In this document: one piece after another, positions 31,646 to 39,574 of the stretch
Position numbering within the stretch: the first letter of the stretch is position 1
Layout of the letters: each line of letters begins with the position of its first letter
Source of the DNA: Bacillota bacterium
Lineage (GTDB): Bacteria > Bacillota > Clostridia > CAKSNL01 > HGM11501
Length of the DNA: 40,523 nt
Assembly (NCBI GenBank): GCA_030705805.1
Contig: JAUZPY010000005.1
Span: forward strand, 1 to 40,523
Direction: 5' to 3'
The notes under the pieces: generated by a model
What the model saw: the letters and a program-made list of their open reading frames with translations, nothing else
Told to the model about the DNA's origin: nothing
Databases searched by the model: none
Position numbers and translations under genes: made by a program

Positions 31646-33081
31646 TAATCCAAACCTTTCAAATAAGATACTGCGGCATCGAGCTGATGATCCTCAGTTT
31701 TATATAATTTATTATATTCAACATCATTCAAATTAGCAAGGAATTTAAAATCAACTTCACTCGTGGGATTCCACCCTTTAGACAGCTTATATTCTCTGAC
31801 AGCTTTTAAAGTGTTCTCATCAAAAGTTTCGTCAGCTTCATCTAACGCTCCTAAAGCACATAATCTCTGCTGTAGAGCAAGAACTGCTTTCCCTGTGGAA
31901 CCGACTTTGAGCTCGGCATCAAAATTAAGGGGCTCAAAAGTATCCTCATTTATAGGTTTATATGAATTTTTAACAACCACATCAGGATTAATATGATTTT
32001 CTACAACATCTTGCTTTTTTGCGGTATAATACTTAGCTATAGTTACTTTGAATGCTCCGCCGGATGCTAATGCTCTTGTAGTTTGTACTGTGCCTTTTCC
32101 AAAAGACTTTTCACCAAAAAGCTTACCTATTTTGGTGTCCTGCAAGCCTCCGGAAAGAAACTCTGCACCGCTTGCGGTTGCACCGTTAATAAGTACCGCC
32201 ATCTTATATTTAGGAGCTTTATTATAAGAATAAAATGTCTCCAGCTTTGATGGGTCTTTATAATCTACATATCCTACAATACCCTCAGGCATAAGCATGC
32301 CGCAAATATTTACGGTAGCATCAAGATAGCCGCCGGGGTTATCTCTTAAGTCAAGTAAGATTTTCTTTATGCCTGCTTGATCAATTTCCTGTAAAGCCTT
32401 TCTGAAAAACACGTCACAGTTAAGAGTCAACGTGGATAGTTCAAGGTATGCAATGTCATCAGAAATTTTATGCCAGGATACAGGATTCTGCTCCACATTG
32501 CCTCTTACAATTTTATAATAAAGGGTATCAGAAACCCCTTCTCTCAGTATTCCAACGTTAACAATACTCCCCGGGTTGCCCTTGATAAGCAATACAGCGT
32601 CATCTAAAGGCTTGCCGACAATGCTGGTACCGTCTATAGAAACGATTACATCAAAGGGCTTAAGGCCAGCTTTTTCTGCGGGTGAGTCCGAAAATACATA
32701 AGATACCCCCGCACCTGCCCCAGTATATGCAACACTGACGCCTATGCCGGTAAGGGTTGCATTTATATTTCCTATGAAGCTTTTATATTCTTTCTGCGTA
32801 AAATATGTACTGTAATCATCTAAACCTTCAAACATTGCCTTCGCAACATTATCAAAGTTAGTATCTCCGGTCTTAAGTATATACTCCAACGCATTGCTTT
32901 TCAGCTTTTCGCTTGTAACTCCGAATTTATAATTATTGCTGACATAAGTTGCAATTTCATTTATGGCTCTATATTCATCTTCACCTACAAGCGCTTTATT
33001 TGTATCTTCTGCAAGAATAGGAAAAGCCATAGTAATCGATAAAACTAATGTCAATAAAACGGCTGTAAATTTTTTAAGCAA
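31645..33081 (-). CDS. S41-family C-terminal processing protease with peptidoglycan-binding domain
   Basis: A 478-residue exported protease. Signal peptide to about residue 24 (FPILAE), then a helical segment, a PDZ domain (about 105-190; GIGVSVAY, FDVIVSIDGTSIVGK), the S41 catalytic core with Ser304 (GATASGAEF) and Lys329 (SFGKGTVQ), and a C-terminal peptidoglycan-binding-1-like module (about 390-460; AVLALQQRLCALGALDE). The 25-residue Ser/Lys spacing is as in CtpA/CtpB. Start codon TTG 33081 with GGGAGG 8 nt upstream; no ATG candidate is better. Members process secreted or sporulation proteins. Promoter at 33114-33142; mntP follows directly. Confidence 0.93.
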   Translation of the reverse strand: MLKKFTAVLLTLVLSITMAFPILAEDTNKALVGEDEYRAINEIATYVSNNYKFGVTSEKLKSNALEYILKTGDTNFDNVAKAMFEGLDDYSTYFTQKEYKSFIGNINATLTGIGVSVAYTGAGAGVSYVFSDSPAEKAGLKPFDVIVSIDGTSIVGKPLDDAVLLIKGNPGSIVNVGILREGVSDTLYYKIVRGNVEQNPVSWHKISDDIAYLELSTLTLNCDVFFRKALQEIDQAGIKKILLDLRDNPGGYLDATVNICGMLMPEGIVGYVDYKDPSKLETFYSYNKAPKYKMAVLINGATASGAEFLSGGLQDTKIGKLFGEKSFGKGTVQTTRALASGGAFKVTIAKYYTAKKQDVVENHINPDVVVKNSYKPINEDTFEPLNFDAELKVGSTGKAVLALQQRLCALGALDEADETFDENTLKAVREYKLSKGWNPTSEVDFKFLANLNDVEYNKLYKTEDHQLDAAVSYLKGLD

Positions 33082-33113
33082 TTTAAGTGCCTCCCAAATT
33101 AAGTGATGAAATT

Positions 33114-33142
33114 ATTATAGCTCACATCGTATTAAAAGTCAA
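33114..33142 (-). promoter_or_regulatory. Promoter of the S41 protease-mntP-rseC-dipeptidase transcript
   Basis: TTGACT (33142-33137), 17 bp, TATAAT (33119-33114) on the minus strand. The -35 box overlaps the yraN stop codon region. Start expected near 33107, giving a leader of about 25 nt. Confidence 0.8.
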
Positions 33143-33507
33143 CATTGAAACGCATTCTTTATTATGTTAAACTCACTGATTTTTAAGGCTTCCCTGTCAT
33201 TTATGGAGCCTATTATTTCCACAATATCAAATCGACAGGAAGGATTATTTAATTTATTTGAATTTATATAACACTCGGCGGCATAAATAAGTTTTTTCTG
33301 TTTGTATATATCAACGAATTCAGAAGGTCTGCCAAAAGAATCATTCTTCCTTAATTTTACTTCTACAAAAACCAGGGTATCCTTATCTTTTGCAATAATG
33401 TCAATTTCTCCGCCTCGTACAGTATAATTGCGGTCTATAATTTTATAACCTTGTTTTTTCAGAAGCTTTACGGCGGCTTCTTCGCCTATGTTTCCTAGCT
33501 TTCTCAT
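33139..33507 (-). CDS. YraN-family (UPF0102) nuclease-like protein
   Basis: A 122-residue protein of the UPF0102/YraN family, related in fold to Holliday-junction resolvases and restriction-type nucleases. Conserved motifs: GEEAAVKLLKKQGYKII, the catalytic-type GGEIDIIAKDKDTLVFVEVK (Glu, Asp, Glu-x-Lys), and KLIYAAECYI. It overlaps the rnhB stop by 4 nt (ATGA), the common order in Firmicutes. Function in cells is not established. Complete and of typical length. Confidence 0.92.
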   Translation of the reverse strand: MRKLGNIGEEAAVKLLKKQGYKIIDRNYTVRGGEIDIIAKDKDTLVFVEVKLRKNDSFGRPSEFVDIYKQKKLIYAAECYINSNKLNNPSCRFDIVEIIGSINDREALKISEFNIIKNAFQC

Positions 33508-34133
33508 TTCACAATATTTTTTAAAAATGAAAGTCTATGTATCTTAGACGGACCATGCTGCTTGATTAAGTCAGTATGCATTTTTGTTCCATAGCCCTTA
33601 TGTACTTCAAAATTATATTCGGGAAATTCTTTTGCAATATCAATCATGTATCTGTCACGCGATACCTTCGCAAGAATTGATGCCGCAGCGATTGACTGGC
33701 TTTTTGAATCCCCTTTTACTATGGGCTGCTGCTTTACTTTCAGCTCCCTTATATTTTGATTGCCGTCTACTATTACAAAGTCAGGGGCAGGATCAAGCAT
33801 ATTTATAGCCCTTCTCATTGCAAGAAAGGTTGCATTTAAAATATTATATCTTTCAATTTCTTCCACACTTGCAAAAGCAATTCCATAGCACAGCGCAGTA
33901 TCCTTAATAATTTCAAAGAGCGATTCACGCATTTTTGGACTTAATTTTTTTGAATCATTAAGTCCTTCGATAAAGCAATCGGCAGGCAGGATTACCGCAG
34001 ATGCGTATACCGGCCCTGCCAGCGGTCCTCTTCCTGCTTCATCAACACCGGCAATAAGCTTATAACCCTCGATTGCATATTTATTTTCTATTTCCATCAT
34101 ACCAAGCAATCTGCTTTTCTCCAAGGTATCCAC
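33504..34133 (-). CDS. rnhB: Ribonuclease HII
   Basis: A 209-residue RNase HII that cleaves RNA in RNA-DNA hybrids, including single ribonucleotides. Catalytic motif IAGVDEAGRGPLAGPV, second Asp/Glu region LNDSKKLSP, VDGN, and the end HKGYGTKMH are intact. I chose GTG 34133 (VDTLEKSRLLGMMEIENKY as N-terminus): it lies 4 nt after the ylqF stop with GAAAGG upstream and matches the usual short clostridial N-terminus. The frame is open for 18 codons further, but those overlap ylqF. The GTG start has modest support; ATG at 34100 is an alternative. It overlaps yraN by 4 nt. Confidence 0.93.
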   Translation of the reverse strand: MDTLEKSRLLGMMEIENKYAIEGYKLIAGVDEAGRGPLAGPVYASAVILPADCFIEGLNDSKKLSPKMRESLFEIIKDTALCYGIAFASVEEIERYNILNATFLAMRRAINMLDPAPDFVIVDGNQNIRELKVKQQPIVKGDSKSQSIAAASILAKVSRDRYMIDIAKEFPEYNFEVHKGYGTKMHTDLIKQHGPSKIHRLSFLKNIVK

Positions 34134-34137
34134 ATTA

Positions 34138-34974
34138 TCACGGCCTTTCAAGTGAAATTCTGCCAAGCATACCGCCCCTGAATTCATCTAATATTACAGC
34201 AGCGGCTCTTTCGGTGTTAATTTCTCCTCCGGAAACAATGAAGCCTCTTTTTCTGCCTATCAGTTCAGTAATCTCATACCCTTTTAGGGTTTCAAAATCC
34301 GAAATTTTATATCGCTCTCTTATTCTGTCCGGATAATTGTCCCTAAGAAATTCAAGCAGGTAATGGCAAAGCTCCTCAATATCTATTATAACATCTTTTA
34401 TTGCTCCTGTATATGCAAGACGTTTAGCCACTTCCTCATCATCAAATTTCGGCCACAATACGCCGGGGGTATCAAGGAGTTCAAAACCTTCGGAAAGCCT
34501 TATCCACTGTTTTCCTCTGGTTACACCTGGTCTATCCGCTACCTGTGTTGCGGCTTTTTTCGAAAATTTATTTATAAACGATGATTTACCGACATTAGGA
34601 ACTCCCACAATCATCAGCTTAATCGATCTGCCCGTTATTCCTCTTTCTGCATCTCTCTGGATTTTATCATGCAGAAGCTCTTTGACTTTTCCGGAAATCT
34701 GATTAATTCCCTGACCAGATGAGCTGCTGATAAACATAGCTTTATTACCAAAATACTCCTGCCAAAGTTTATTTACACAAGGGTCTGCCAAATCGCTTTT
34801 ATTACATAGCGTTAGTATTGGCTTATTAGAACATAAAGATAAAATCTCCGGATTTTTGCTGGACAAAGGTATCCTTGCGTCTACAAGCTCCAATACCACA
34901 TCAATAAGCTTAAGATTTTCCTTTATTAAATTTCTGGTCTTAGCCATATGTCCCGGAAACCATTGAATATTCAT
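34138..34974 (-). CDS. ylqF: Ribosome biogenesis GTPase YlqF/RbgA
   Basis: A 278-residue circularly permuted GTPase needed for late maturation of the 50S subunit. The motif order is G4 (LCNKSDL), then G1 (VGVPNVGKSSFIN), then G2 (PGVTRGKQ), then G3 (LLDTPGVLWP), the mark of the YlqF/YawG class. The N-terminus MNIQWFPGHMAKTRNLIKE is a signature. A C-terminal helical RNA-binding domain follows. ATG 34974 with GGAGGC; 12 nt after lepB. Confidence 0.96.
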   Translation of the reverse strand: MNIQWFPGHMAKTRNLIKENLKLIDVVLELVDARIPLSSKNPEILSLCSNKPILTLCNKSDLADPCVNKLWQEYFGNKAMFISSSSGQGINQISGKVKELLHDKIQRDAERGITGRSIKLMIVGVPNVGKSSFINKFSKKAATQVADRPGVTRGKQWIRLSEGFELLDTPGVLWPKFDDEEVAKRLAYTGAIKDVIIDIEELCHYLLEFLRDNYPDRIRERYKISDFETLKGYEITELIGRKRGFIVSGGEINTERAAAVILDEFRGGMLGRISLERP

Positions 34975-34986
34975 AGGTGAGCCTCC

Positions 34987-35433
34987 TTAGTCTAACGGGC
35001 CTATTTTGCTGAAAGGATAAATCCTGAATAACGCATGACCCATAATAGCTTTATTATTTACAAAGCCAACGGACTCATACCTGCTGTCAATACTGTTTCC
35101 CAAATTGTCCCCGAGCACAAAAACCGAATTTTCCGGCACCGTGCCGTAATCTTTCCCGCAAACTATGACAGATTGATTTTCTGTTGCATATACACGCTTT
35201 ATATATGGCTTTCCTGTGCCTGAGTCAAACACGATTATATCCGAGTCTGTGGGGTTATAGCCCCACTTTACCAGAAAAAGCTTGTCACCATTATGAAGCG
35301 TAGGCTCCATTGAGCTTCCTACCACGTTTACAAAGGTAAAAAAATATGTATTTATAATAATTACAACAGCGGTCATAATTAAAATCCAAATCAAATATAG
35401 TCTTATTTCCCTTTTAGAGTTAAAGCTGCTCAT
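34987..35433 (-). CDS. lepB: Signal peptidase I
   Basis: A 148-residue type I signal peptidase with one N-terminal membrane anchor (YLIWILIMTAVVIIINTYFF). The catalytic serine is Ser41 (VGSSMEPTL) and the general base is Lys79 (PYIKRV); box E GDNLGNSIDSRY is present. Its length is short like other Gram-positive forms. I chose ATG 35433 with AAGGAGA 6 nt upstream; an open frame 13 codons upstream has no RBS and runs into the hairpin after rplS. It cleaves secretory signal peptides, such as those of the SBP and S41 protease in this window. Confidence 0.94.
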   Translation of the reverse strand: MSSFNSKREIRLYLIWILIMTAVVIIINTYFFTFVNVVGSSMEPTLHNGDKLFLVKWGYNPTDSDIIVFDSGTGKPYIKRVYATENQSVIVCGKDYGTVPENSVFVLGDNLGNSIDSRYESVGFVNNKAIMGHALFRIYPFSKIGPLD

Positions 35434-35454
35434 AAAAATCTCCTTAAATGTAAA

Positions 35455-35477
35455 ACGGATTGTTAAAAACAATCCGT
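35455..35477 (-). other. Hairpin between rplS and lepB
   Basis: Perfect 10-bp stem ACGGATTGTT / AACAATCCGT with a 3-nt loop, followed on the minus strand by TTTACATTTA. A weak terminator or attenuator that could set rplS above the lower-need lepB and downstream genes. Confidence 0.5.
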
Positions 35478-35490
35478 CGCTACATTCATA

Positions 35491-35850
35491 TTATTGCTCT
35501 TTGCCAACAATTTTTTCTTTAACCTTTGCTGACTTACCTACTCTGTCTCTCAAATAGTAAAGTTTAGCTCTGCGAACTTTACCCCTTCTGGAAACTTCAA
35601 TCCTGTCGATGTTAGGTGAGTTTATTGGAATAACTCTCTCTACGCCTACTCCGTAAGAAACTCTTCTTACAGTAATAGTTTCATTGATACCGCCATGTTT
35701 TCTGGCGATTAAAATGCCTTCAAAAAGCTGAACTCTCTCCTTGTCTCCTTCTTTGATCTTAAGGTAAACTTTAAGAGTGTCGCCAATGTTAATTTGCGGC
35801 AAATCGTTTCTGATCTGATCCTGGGTTATAGCCTTCATAAGCTGTTCCAT
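35491..35850 (-). CDS. rplS: 50S ribosomal protein L19
   Basis: A 119-residue L19. Family signatures [29 protein letters not shown] and [33 protein letters not shown] are complete. L19 lies at the 30S-50S interface. ATG 35850 follows GGGAGG at good distance. It has a likely internal promoter (35925-35953) at the end of trmD in addition to the operon promoter. Confidence 0.97.
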   Translation of the reverse strand: MEQLMKAITQDQIRNDLPQINIGDTLKVYLKIKEGDKERVQLFEGILIARKHGGINETITVRRVSYGVGVERVIPINSPNIDRIEVSRRGKVRRAKLYYLRDRVGKSAKVKEKIVGKEQ

Positions 35851-35914
35851 GAATTTAGCCTCCCTTCTTCATAAACGTTCATGCAAAAACAAATTTACAG
35901 AGGACCGCTCGTTA

Positions 35915-36676
35915 TCAATCTGGAATTATATCACAATTTTCCTTACATTGCAAGTATTTTTTTAAAAAAGCAATATCTTCTTCACTAAGATTTGCATTTG
36001 CAAGCAAATCCGGTCTTTTTTTCTCTGTTACGATTAATGCCTGCTGCCTTCTCCAGCGTTCGATATTTGCATGATGGCCTGAAAGTAATATTTCCGGTAC
36101 CTCCCTGCCTAAAAATTCCGGAGGTCTTGTGTACTGGGGGTATTCTAAAAGACCTTCGAAAAGAGACTCGTGCGTAAATGTTTCTTCAGAGTCCAAAACC
36201 CCGGGAACCATTCTTGCACACGCATCAATAACAGCCATTGCGGCAATTTCTCCCCCTGTTAAAACGTAATCGCCCATGGATATTTCCTCGTCTACTATCT
36301 CGTCTAAAATTCTTTGGTCTATGCCTTCATAGTGACCGCATAAAAGCACCATATGATCCCTTTTACTCAGCTCTATCGCTTTTGATTGGTCAAAAAGCTT
36401 TCCCTGAGGAGACATATATATAACATAGGGTCTATGTCCGCATTCTTTTTCTATGTTTTTGTATGCATTATATATAGGTGCAGGCTGCATAACCATTCCC
36501 CCGCCTGAACCGTAAGGGTAGTCATCCACCCTTTTATGCTTGTCATCGGAGTAGTCTCTTATATTTATATATTTAAGTTCCAGAAGATTATTATCAACCG
36601 CATTTTTTAGAACGCTGACTCCAAATACAGCTTCAAACATTTCAGGGAACAATGTAAGCACATCAATCTTCATCAT
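35915..36676 (-). CDS. trmD: tRNA (guanine-N1)-methyltransferase
   Basis: A 253-residue SPOUT-class enzyme that methylates G37 of tRNAs to prevent frameshifting. Deep-trefoil-knot motifs YVIYMSPQGKLFDQ, LLCGHYEGIDQRI, EISMGDYVLTGGE, and LLSGHHANIERWRRQQAL are complete, with the catalytic-type Asp and Arg. I chose ATG 36676 (AAAAGGA 7 nt upstream); ATG 36673 is equally possible. The start overlaps rimM by 14 nt in another frame, so translation is coupled. Confidence 0.96.
   Translation of the reverse strand: MMKIDVLTLFPEMFEAVFGVSVLKNAVDNNLLELKYINIRDYSDDKHKRVDDYPYGSGGGMVMQPAPIYNAYKNIEKECGHRPYVIYMSPQGKLFDQSKAIELSKRDHMVLLCGHYEGIDQRILDEIVDEEISMGDYVLTGGEIAAMAVIDACARMVPGVLDSEETFTHESLFEGLLEYPQYTRPPEFLGREVPEILLSGHHANIERWRRQQALIVTEKKRPDLLANANLSEEDIAFLKKYLQCKENCDIIPD
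35925..35953 (-). promoter_or_regulatory. Internal promoter for rplS
   Basis: TTGCAA (35953-35948), 17 bp, TATAAT (35930-35925) on the minus strand, overlapping the last codons of trmD. Start expected near 35918, giving a leader of about 68 nt. Perfect -10, 4 of 6 in the -35. Confidence 0.5.
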
Positions 36677-37172
36677 CAAGCAGTCCTTTTATCGGATGAA
36701 TTATTATTTTCCCTTCCTTGGGATTAATATCCTTCACGACTTCATCTATTACAGGAATAAAATACTCCTTGCCGTCATCACCTTTAACCCCGTAAACATC
36801 GTTTTTACCTGTTTGGAAAACATCTGTCACTTTACCGATAGTTAAGCCTTCGTCTGTGATAACATCAAGTCCTATAATGTCAACAATAAAAAATCTTCCT
36901 TCCGGAAGCTTTGTTTCAGACCTTGAAACATATACTTCGCTTCCCACAAAGGGCAAGGCTTGGCTTATGTCGTCTATCCCTTCCAGCTTTAATAAAACGG
37001 ACCCTTTATGCTGCCTGGAAAATTCGACCTTAAAGCTTTCTCCAGAAGGAAAAAGCATAACATTATCAATTGTATTAAAAAAGTCCGGCGAGTCAGTATA
37101 ATATATAATTTTTAATTCACCTTTAATACCATGGGTATTTACTACCTTGCCGGCAAGCAATGAATCTTTCAT
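36663..37172 (-). CDS. rimM: Ribosome maturation factor RimM
   Basis: A 169-residue protein needed to process the 16S rRNA 3' domain around S19. The N-terminal RimM domain opens LLAGKVVNTHGIKGELKIIYYTD and the PRC-barrel C-domain runs from about 95 (FFIVDIIGLDVITDEG to EYFIPVIDEVVKDINP). I chose ATG 37172 with AGGAGG 7 nt upstream; an earlier start has no RBS. It is in the standard rpsP-khpA-rimM-trmD order. Confidence 0.96.
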   Translation of the reverse strand: MKDSLLAGKVVNTHGIKGELKIIYYTDSPDFFNTIDNVMLFPSGESFKVEFSRQHKGSVLLKLEGIDDISQALPFVGSEVYVSRSETKLPEGRFFIVDIIGLDVITDEGLTIGKVTDVFQTGKNDVYGVKGDDGKEYFIPVIDEVVKDINPKEGKIIIHPIKGLLDDED

Positions 37173-37201
37173 TTGCAGCCTCCTATGCATAAAATAACCA
37201 A

Positions 37202-37229
37202 ACGGCGGCATGGTTTCCCTTGTCGCCGT
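37202..37229 (-). other. Hairpin in the khpA-rimM gap
   Basis: A 6-bp GC stem ACGGCG / CGCCGT (37202-37207 and 37224-37229) with a 16-nt loop, in an 80-nt gap, long for this operon. No T tract, so it is not a terminator; it may be a leader structure or processing site. Confidence 0.3.
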
Positions 37230-37252
37230 CAGATTAACATTAATGCTTATTT

Positions 37253-37483
37253 TTAGTCAACTATTTCCACATTGACCTTTTTGTCCTCTTTGAAAGAAGC
37301 AGCCTTCATAAGGGCACGTATAGATTTTGCAATTCTTCCGCCCTTACCTATAATTCTGCCCATATCATCAGGATTTACATGAACTTCGAAGGTAACAATG
37401 TTGCCTTCCTCTAATTCATCAATTTTTACATCATCCGGATTATTGACCAATGACTTTGCAACATATTCAAGTAATTCTTTCAT
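37253..37483 (-). CDS. khpA: KH-domain RNA-binding protein KhpA
   Basis: A 76-residue single KH-domain protein. The GXXG loop is in MGRIIGKGGRIAKSIR, then a C-terminal strand KVNVEIVD. KhpA (YlqC) binds RNA, often with KhpB/Jag, and affects cell-wall growth and sRNA in Firmicutes. ATG 37483 follows AGGAGAA; it starts 15 nt after rpsP. Confidence 0.94.
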   Translation of the reverse strand: MKELLEYVAKSLVNNPDDVKIDELEEGNIVTFEVHVNPDDMGRIIGKGGRIAKSIRALMKAASFKEDKKVNVEIVD

Positions 37484-37498
37484 AATATTTCTCCTCTA

Positions 37499-37744
37499 TT
37501 AGTCAACAATCTTTGCTCTCTTAAGAAGACTCTTTACGCTTTCGGTAGGCTGTGCACCTTCAGAAATCCACTTATTTGCCTTTTCTGCATCAATCTTGAT
37601 TTCAGATGGATCAACCATAGGGTTATAAGTACCTATCTCCTCAATAAATCTACCATCACGGGGAAATCTTGAATCAGCAACAACTACACGATAAAAAGGG
37701 TTCTTCTTCGCACCCATTCTTCTAAGTCTAATTTTTACTGCCAT
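37499..37744 (-). CDS. rpsP: 30S ribosomal protein S16
   Basis: An 81-residue S16 with the signature [32 protein letters not shown] and the NPMVDP segment. ATG 37744 follows GGAGGTGAAC. It lies 55 nt after ffh and leads the khpA-rimM-trmD group. Confidence 0.97.
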   Translation of the reverse strand: MAVKIRLRRMGAKKNPFYRVVVADSRFPRDGRFIEEIGTYNPMVDPSEIKIDAEKANKWISEGAQPTESVKSLLKRAKIVD

Positions 37745-37799
37745 AATAGTTCACCTCCAGATTAATAAAATGTATAATTTATGTTAATAACTTTTGTTA

Positions 37800-39137
37800 T
37801 TACATACCAAAGGGAAATTTTTTGCCAAACTTTTTCATCATTTTGTTACCTGTCATTTGCTTAATCATTTTCTTCATGTTTTCATAATTATTAAGCAAAA
37901 CATTTACGTCTTTAACATCTGTTCCCGAACCGGCTGCAATACGTCTCTTTCTGCTGGCATTGATAATAGAAGAATTTTCTCGTTCCTTTTTGGTCATAGA
38001 CTTTATAATAGCAGCTGTTCTTTCCATTTGCTTTTCATCAATAGAAGCACCTTGCAGGGCCTTTGTATTGATTCCGGGAAGCATTCCTAATATGTTTTCC
38101 ATAGGACCCATTTTTTTCATTTGCTCCATTTGATCAAGAAAATCATTTAAGTTAAAACTTGCTTCTCTTAATTTTTTCTCCAGTTCTTCGGCCTTTTTTA
38201 TATCCATAGCTTCCTCTGCCCTATCAATAAGAGAAAGGACATCGCCCAGCCCTAAAATTCTGGAAGCCATTCTATCCGGATAAAACTGTTCCAGGTCATC
38301 CATTTTTTCTCCGGAAGCTGCAAATTTAATCGGTTTTCCCGTTACTGCCCTAACAGATAATGCCGCTCCGCCTCTTGTATCGGAATCCATCTTGGCAAGA
38401 ACAACGCCTGTTATGTCCAGCTGATTATTAAAGCTTTCTGCAACATTTACAGCGTCCTGCCCTGTCATAGCGTCAACCACAAGCAAAATTTCATCCGGCT
38501 CTACCGCTTCTTTTATAGCCACAAGCTCACCCATAAGTTCCTCGTCTATATGGAGGCGGCCTGCTGTATCTATAATTACAGTATCATAAATTGATAAGTC
38601 GCATTTTTTAACTGCTTCCTTTGCAATTTCAACGGGTTTATTGGATCCCGGTTTGGAAAAAAAGCCGGCTCCGCATTGCCCTGCTACTACCTCAAGCTGC
38701 TTAACTGCCGCAGGCCTATACACATCACAGGCAACTAAAAGCGGTTTTTTACCTTGTTTTTTTAAGTATGTTGCAAGTTTTCCTGTGGTAGTAGTTTTAC
38801 CTGCACCTTGCAATCCCACCATCATAATAACGGTAGGAGGCTTAGGCGAGACTGTTAATTTTGAATTTTCCCCGCCCATTAAAGCCGTAAGCTCATCCCT
38901 GACTATCTTTATAATTTGCTGACCGGGAGTAAGGCTTTCCATTACCTCACTGCCCAACGCTTTTTCTTTAACTGCATTCTCAAAGCTTTTAACAACTTTA
39001 AAGTTAACATCGGCTTCCAAAAGAGCCATTTTAATTTCTCTCATAGCTTCTTTTATATCTTTTTCGGAAACCTTGCCATGGCCTTTTAACTTTTTAAAAG
39101 TTTGCTGAAGCTTCTCGCCCAAACTTTCAAATGCCAT
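37800..39137 (-). CDS. ffh: Signal recognition particle protein Ffh
   Basis: A 445-residue SRP54 homologue: N-terminal four-helix domain, GTPase G-domain (GLQGAGKTTTTGKLA, DVYRPAAVKQL, DTAGRLHIDEELM, AKMDSDTRGGAALS), and a Met-rich M-domain (from about 300) that binds signal peptides and the SRP RNA, ending MKKFGKKFPFGM. It delivers membrane and secretory proteins to FtsY. I chose ATG 39137 with GGAGAG upstream; it overlaps the ylxM 3' end by 11 nt. Confidence 0.97.
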   Translation of the reverse strand: MAFESLGEKLQQTFKKLKGHGKVSEKDIKEAMREIKMALLEADVNFKVVKSFENAVKEKALGSEVMESLTPGQQIIKIVRDELTALMGGENSKLTVSPKPPTVIMMVGLQGAGKTTTTGKLATYLKKQGKKPLLVACDVYRPAAVKQLEVVAGQCGAGFFSKPGSNKPVEIAKEAVKKCDLSIYDTVIIDTAGRLHIDEELMGELVAIKEAVEPDEILLVVDAMTGQDAVNVAESFNNQLDITGVVLAKMDSDTRGGAALSVRAVTGKPIKFAASGEKMDDLEQFYPDRMASRILGLGDVLSLIDRAEEAMDIKKAEELEKKLREASFNLNDFLDQMEQMKKMGPMENILGMLPGINTKALQGASIDEKQMERTAAIIKSMTKKERENSSIINASRKRRIAAGSGTDVKDVNVLLNNYENMKKMIKQMTGNKMMKKFGKKFPFGM

Positions 39138-39462
39138 CTTTCTCTCCATTTTCTGACAGCTTAAAAATTCTGTCTAATACATTCATAGGTTGTTCTAAAA
39201 CTAATTTATTTATTTCGGATAACCTTGATTCTAAATTCCTTATTCTTTCACATAAACCTGTCTTTTCTTCAGTTTCTGTTAAGATTTTTTCTGACCTGAC
39301 GATAGAATCTCTTACTGCCTGCCTTGTTATGCCTAAATTATCCGCAATTTCAGAAAGTGATAAATCCTCATTATAATAAAGATCAATCACGTCAGATTCT
39401 TTTTTTGTAAGAAGGCCTTTATACATATCATACAAAATTGCAATTCTAATTTTTTTATCCAT
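39127..39462 (-). CDS. ylxM: YlxM (UPF0122) HTH protein, SRP-associated
   Basis: A 111-residue protein of the UPF0122/YlxM family, with a sigma-70 region-4-like helix-turn-helix (ESDVIDLYYNEDLSLSEIADNLGITRQAVRDSIVRSEKIL). It regulates SRP assembly or ffh in streptococci (family knowledge). ATG 39462 follows GAAGGTG; a longer start five codons upstream includes that RBS and is unlikely. It is the first gene of the operon and its stop overlaps ffh. Confidence 0.93.
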   Translation of the reverse strand: MDKKIRIAILYDMYKGLLTKKESDVIDLYYNEDLSLSEIADNLGITRQAVRDSIVRSEKILTETEEKTGLCERIRNLESRLSEINKLVLEQPMNVLDRIFKLSENGEKDGI

Positions 39463-39483
39463 ATAAAACACCTTCAAAGCATC

Positions 39484-39505
39484 TGTAAAGTTAATTTACT
39501 TTACA
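39484..39505 (-). promoter_or_regulatory. Inverted repeat at the ylxM-ffh transcription start
   Basis: Perfect 8-bp arms TGTAAAGT (39484-39491) and ACTTTACA (39498-39505) with a 6-bp spacer, just downstream of the -10 box (39507-39512). It spans the predicted start site, suiting either a repressor site or a 5' stem-loop that protects the transcript. Confidence 0.45.
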
Positions 39506-39506
39506 C

Positions 39507-39535
39507 ATTATAGCAAGTAAGTTCAACTTTGTCAA
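39507..39535 (-). promoter_or_regulatory. Promoter of the ylxM-ffh-rpsP-rimM-trmD-rplS operon
   Basis: Exact consensus on the minus strand: TTGACA (39535-39530), 17 bp, TATAAT (39512-39507), with a leader of about 38 nt to ylxM. Confidence 0.9.
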
Positions 39536-39543
39536 GCATATAT

Positions 39544-39574
39544 TTAAAAAAGCCTGAAATTCAGGCTTTTTTAA
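39544..39574 (-). terminator. Terminator of the carbohydrate-active enzyme gene
   Basis: A palindrome with 15-base arms (39544-39558 and 39560-39574) centred on one base. Core AGCCTGAA / TTCAGGCT with A6/T6 flanks; bidirectional in form. It directly follows the stop codon of the gene at the right edge. Confidence 0.9.

Noticed and set aside
31646-31700. yybP-ykoY manganese riboswitch before mntP
   Set aside because: mntP overlaps the protease stop codon by one base, so there is no leader space.
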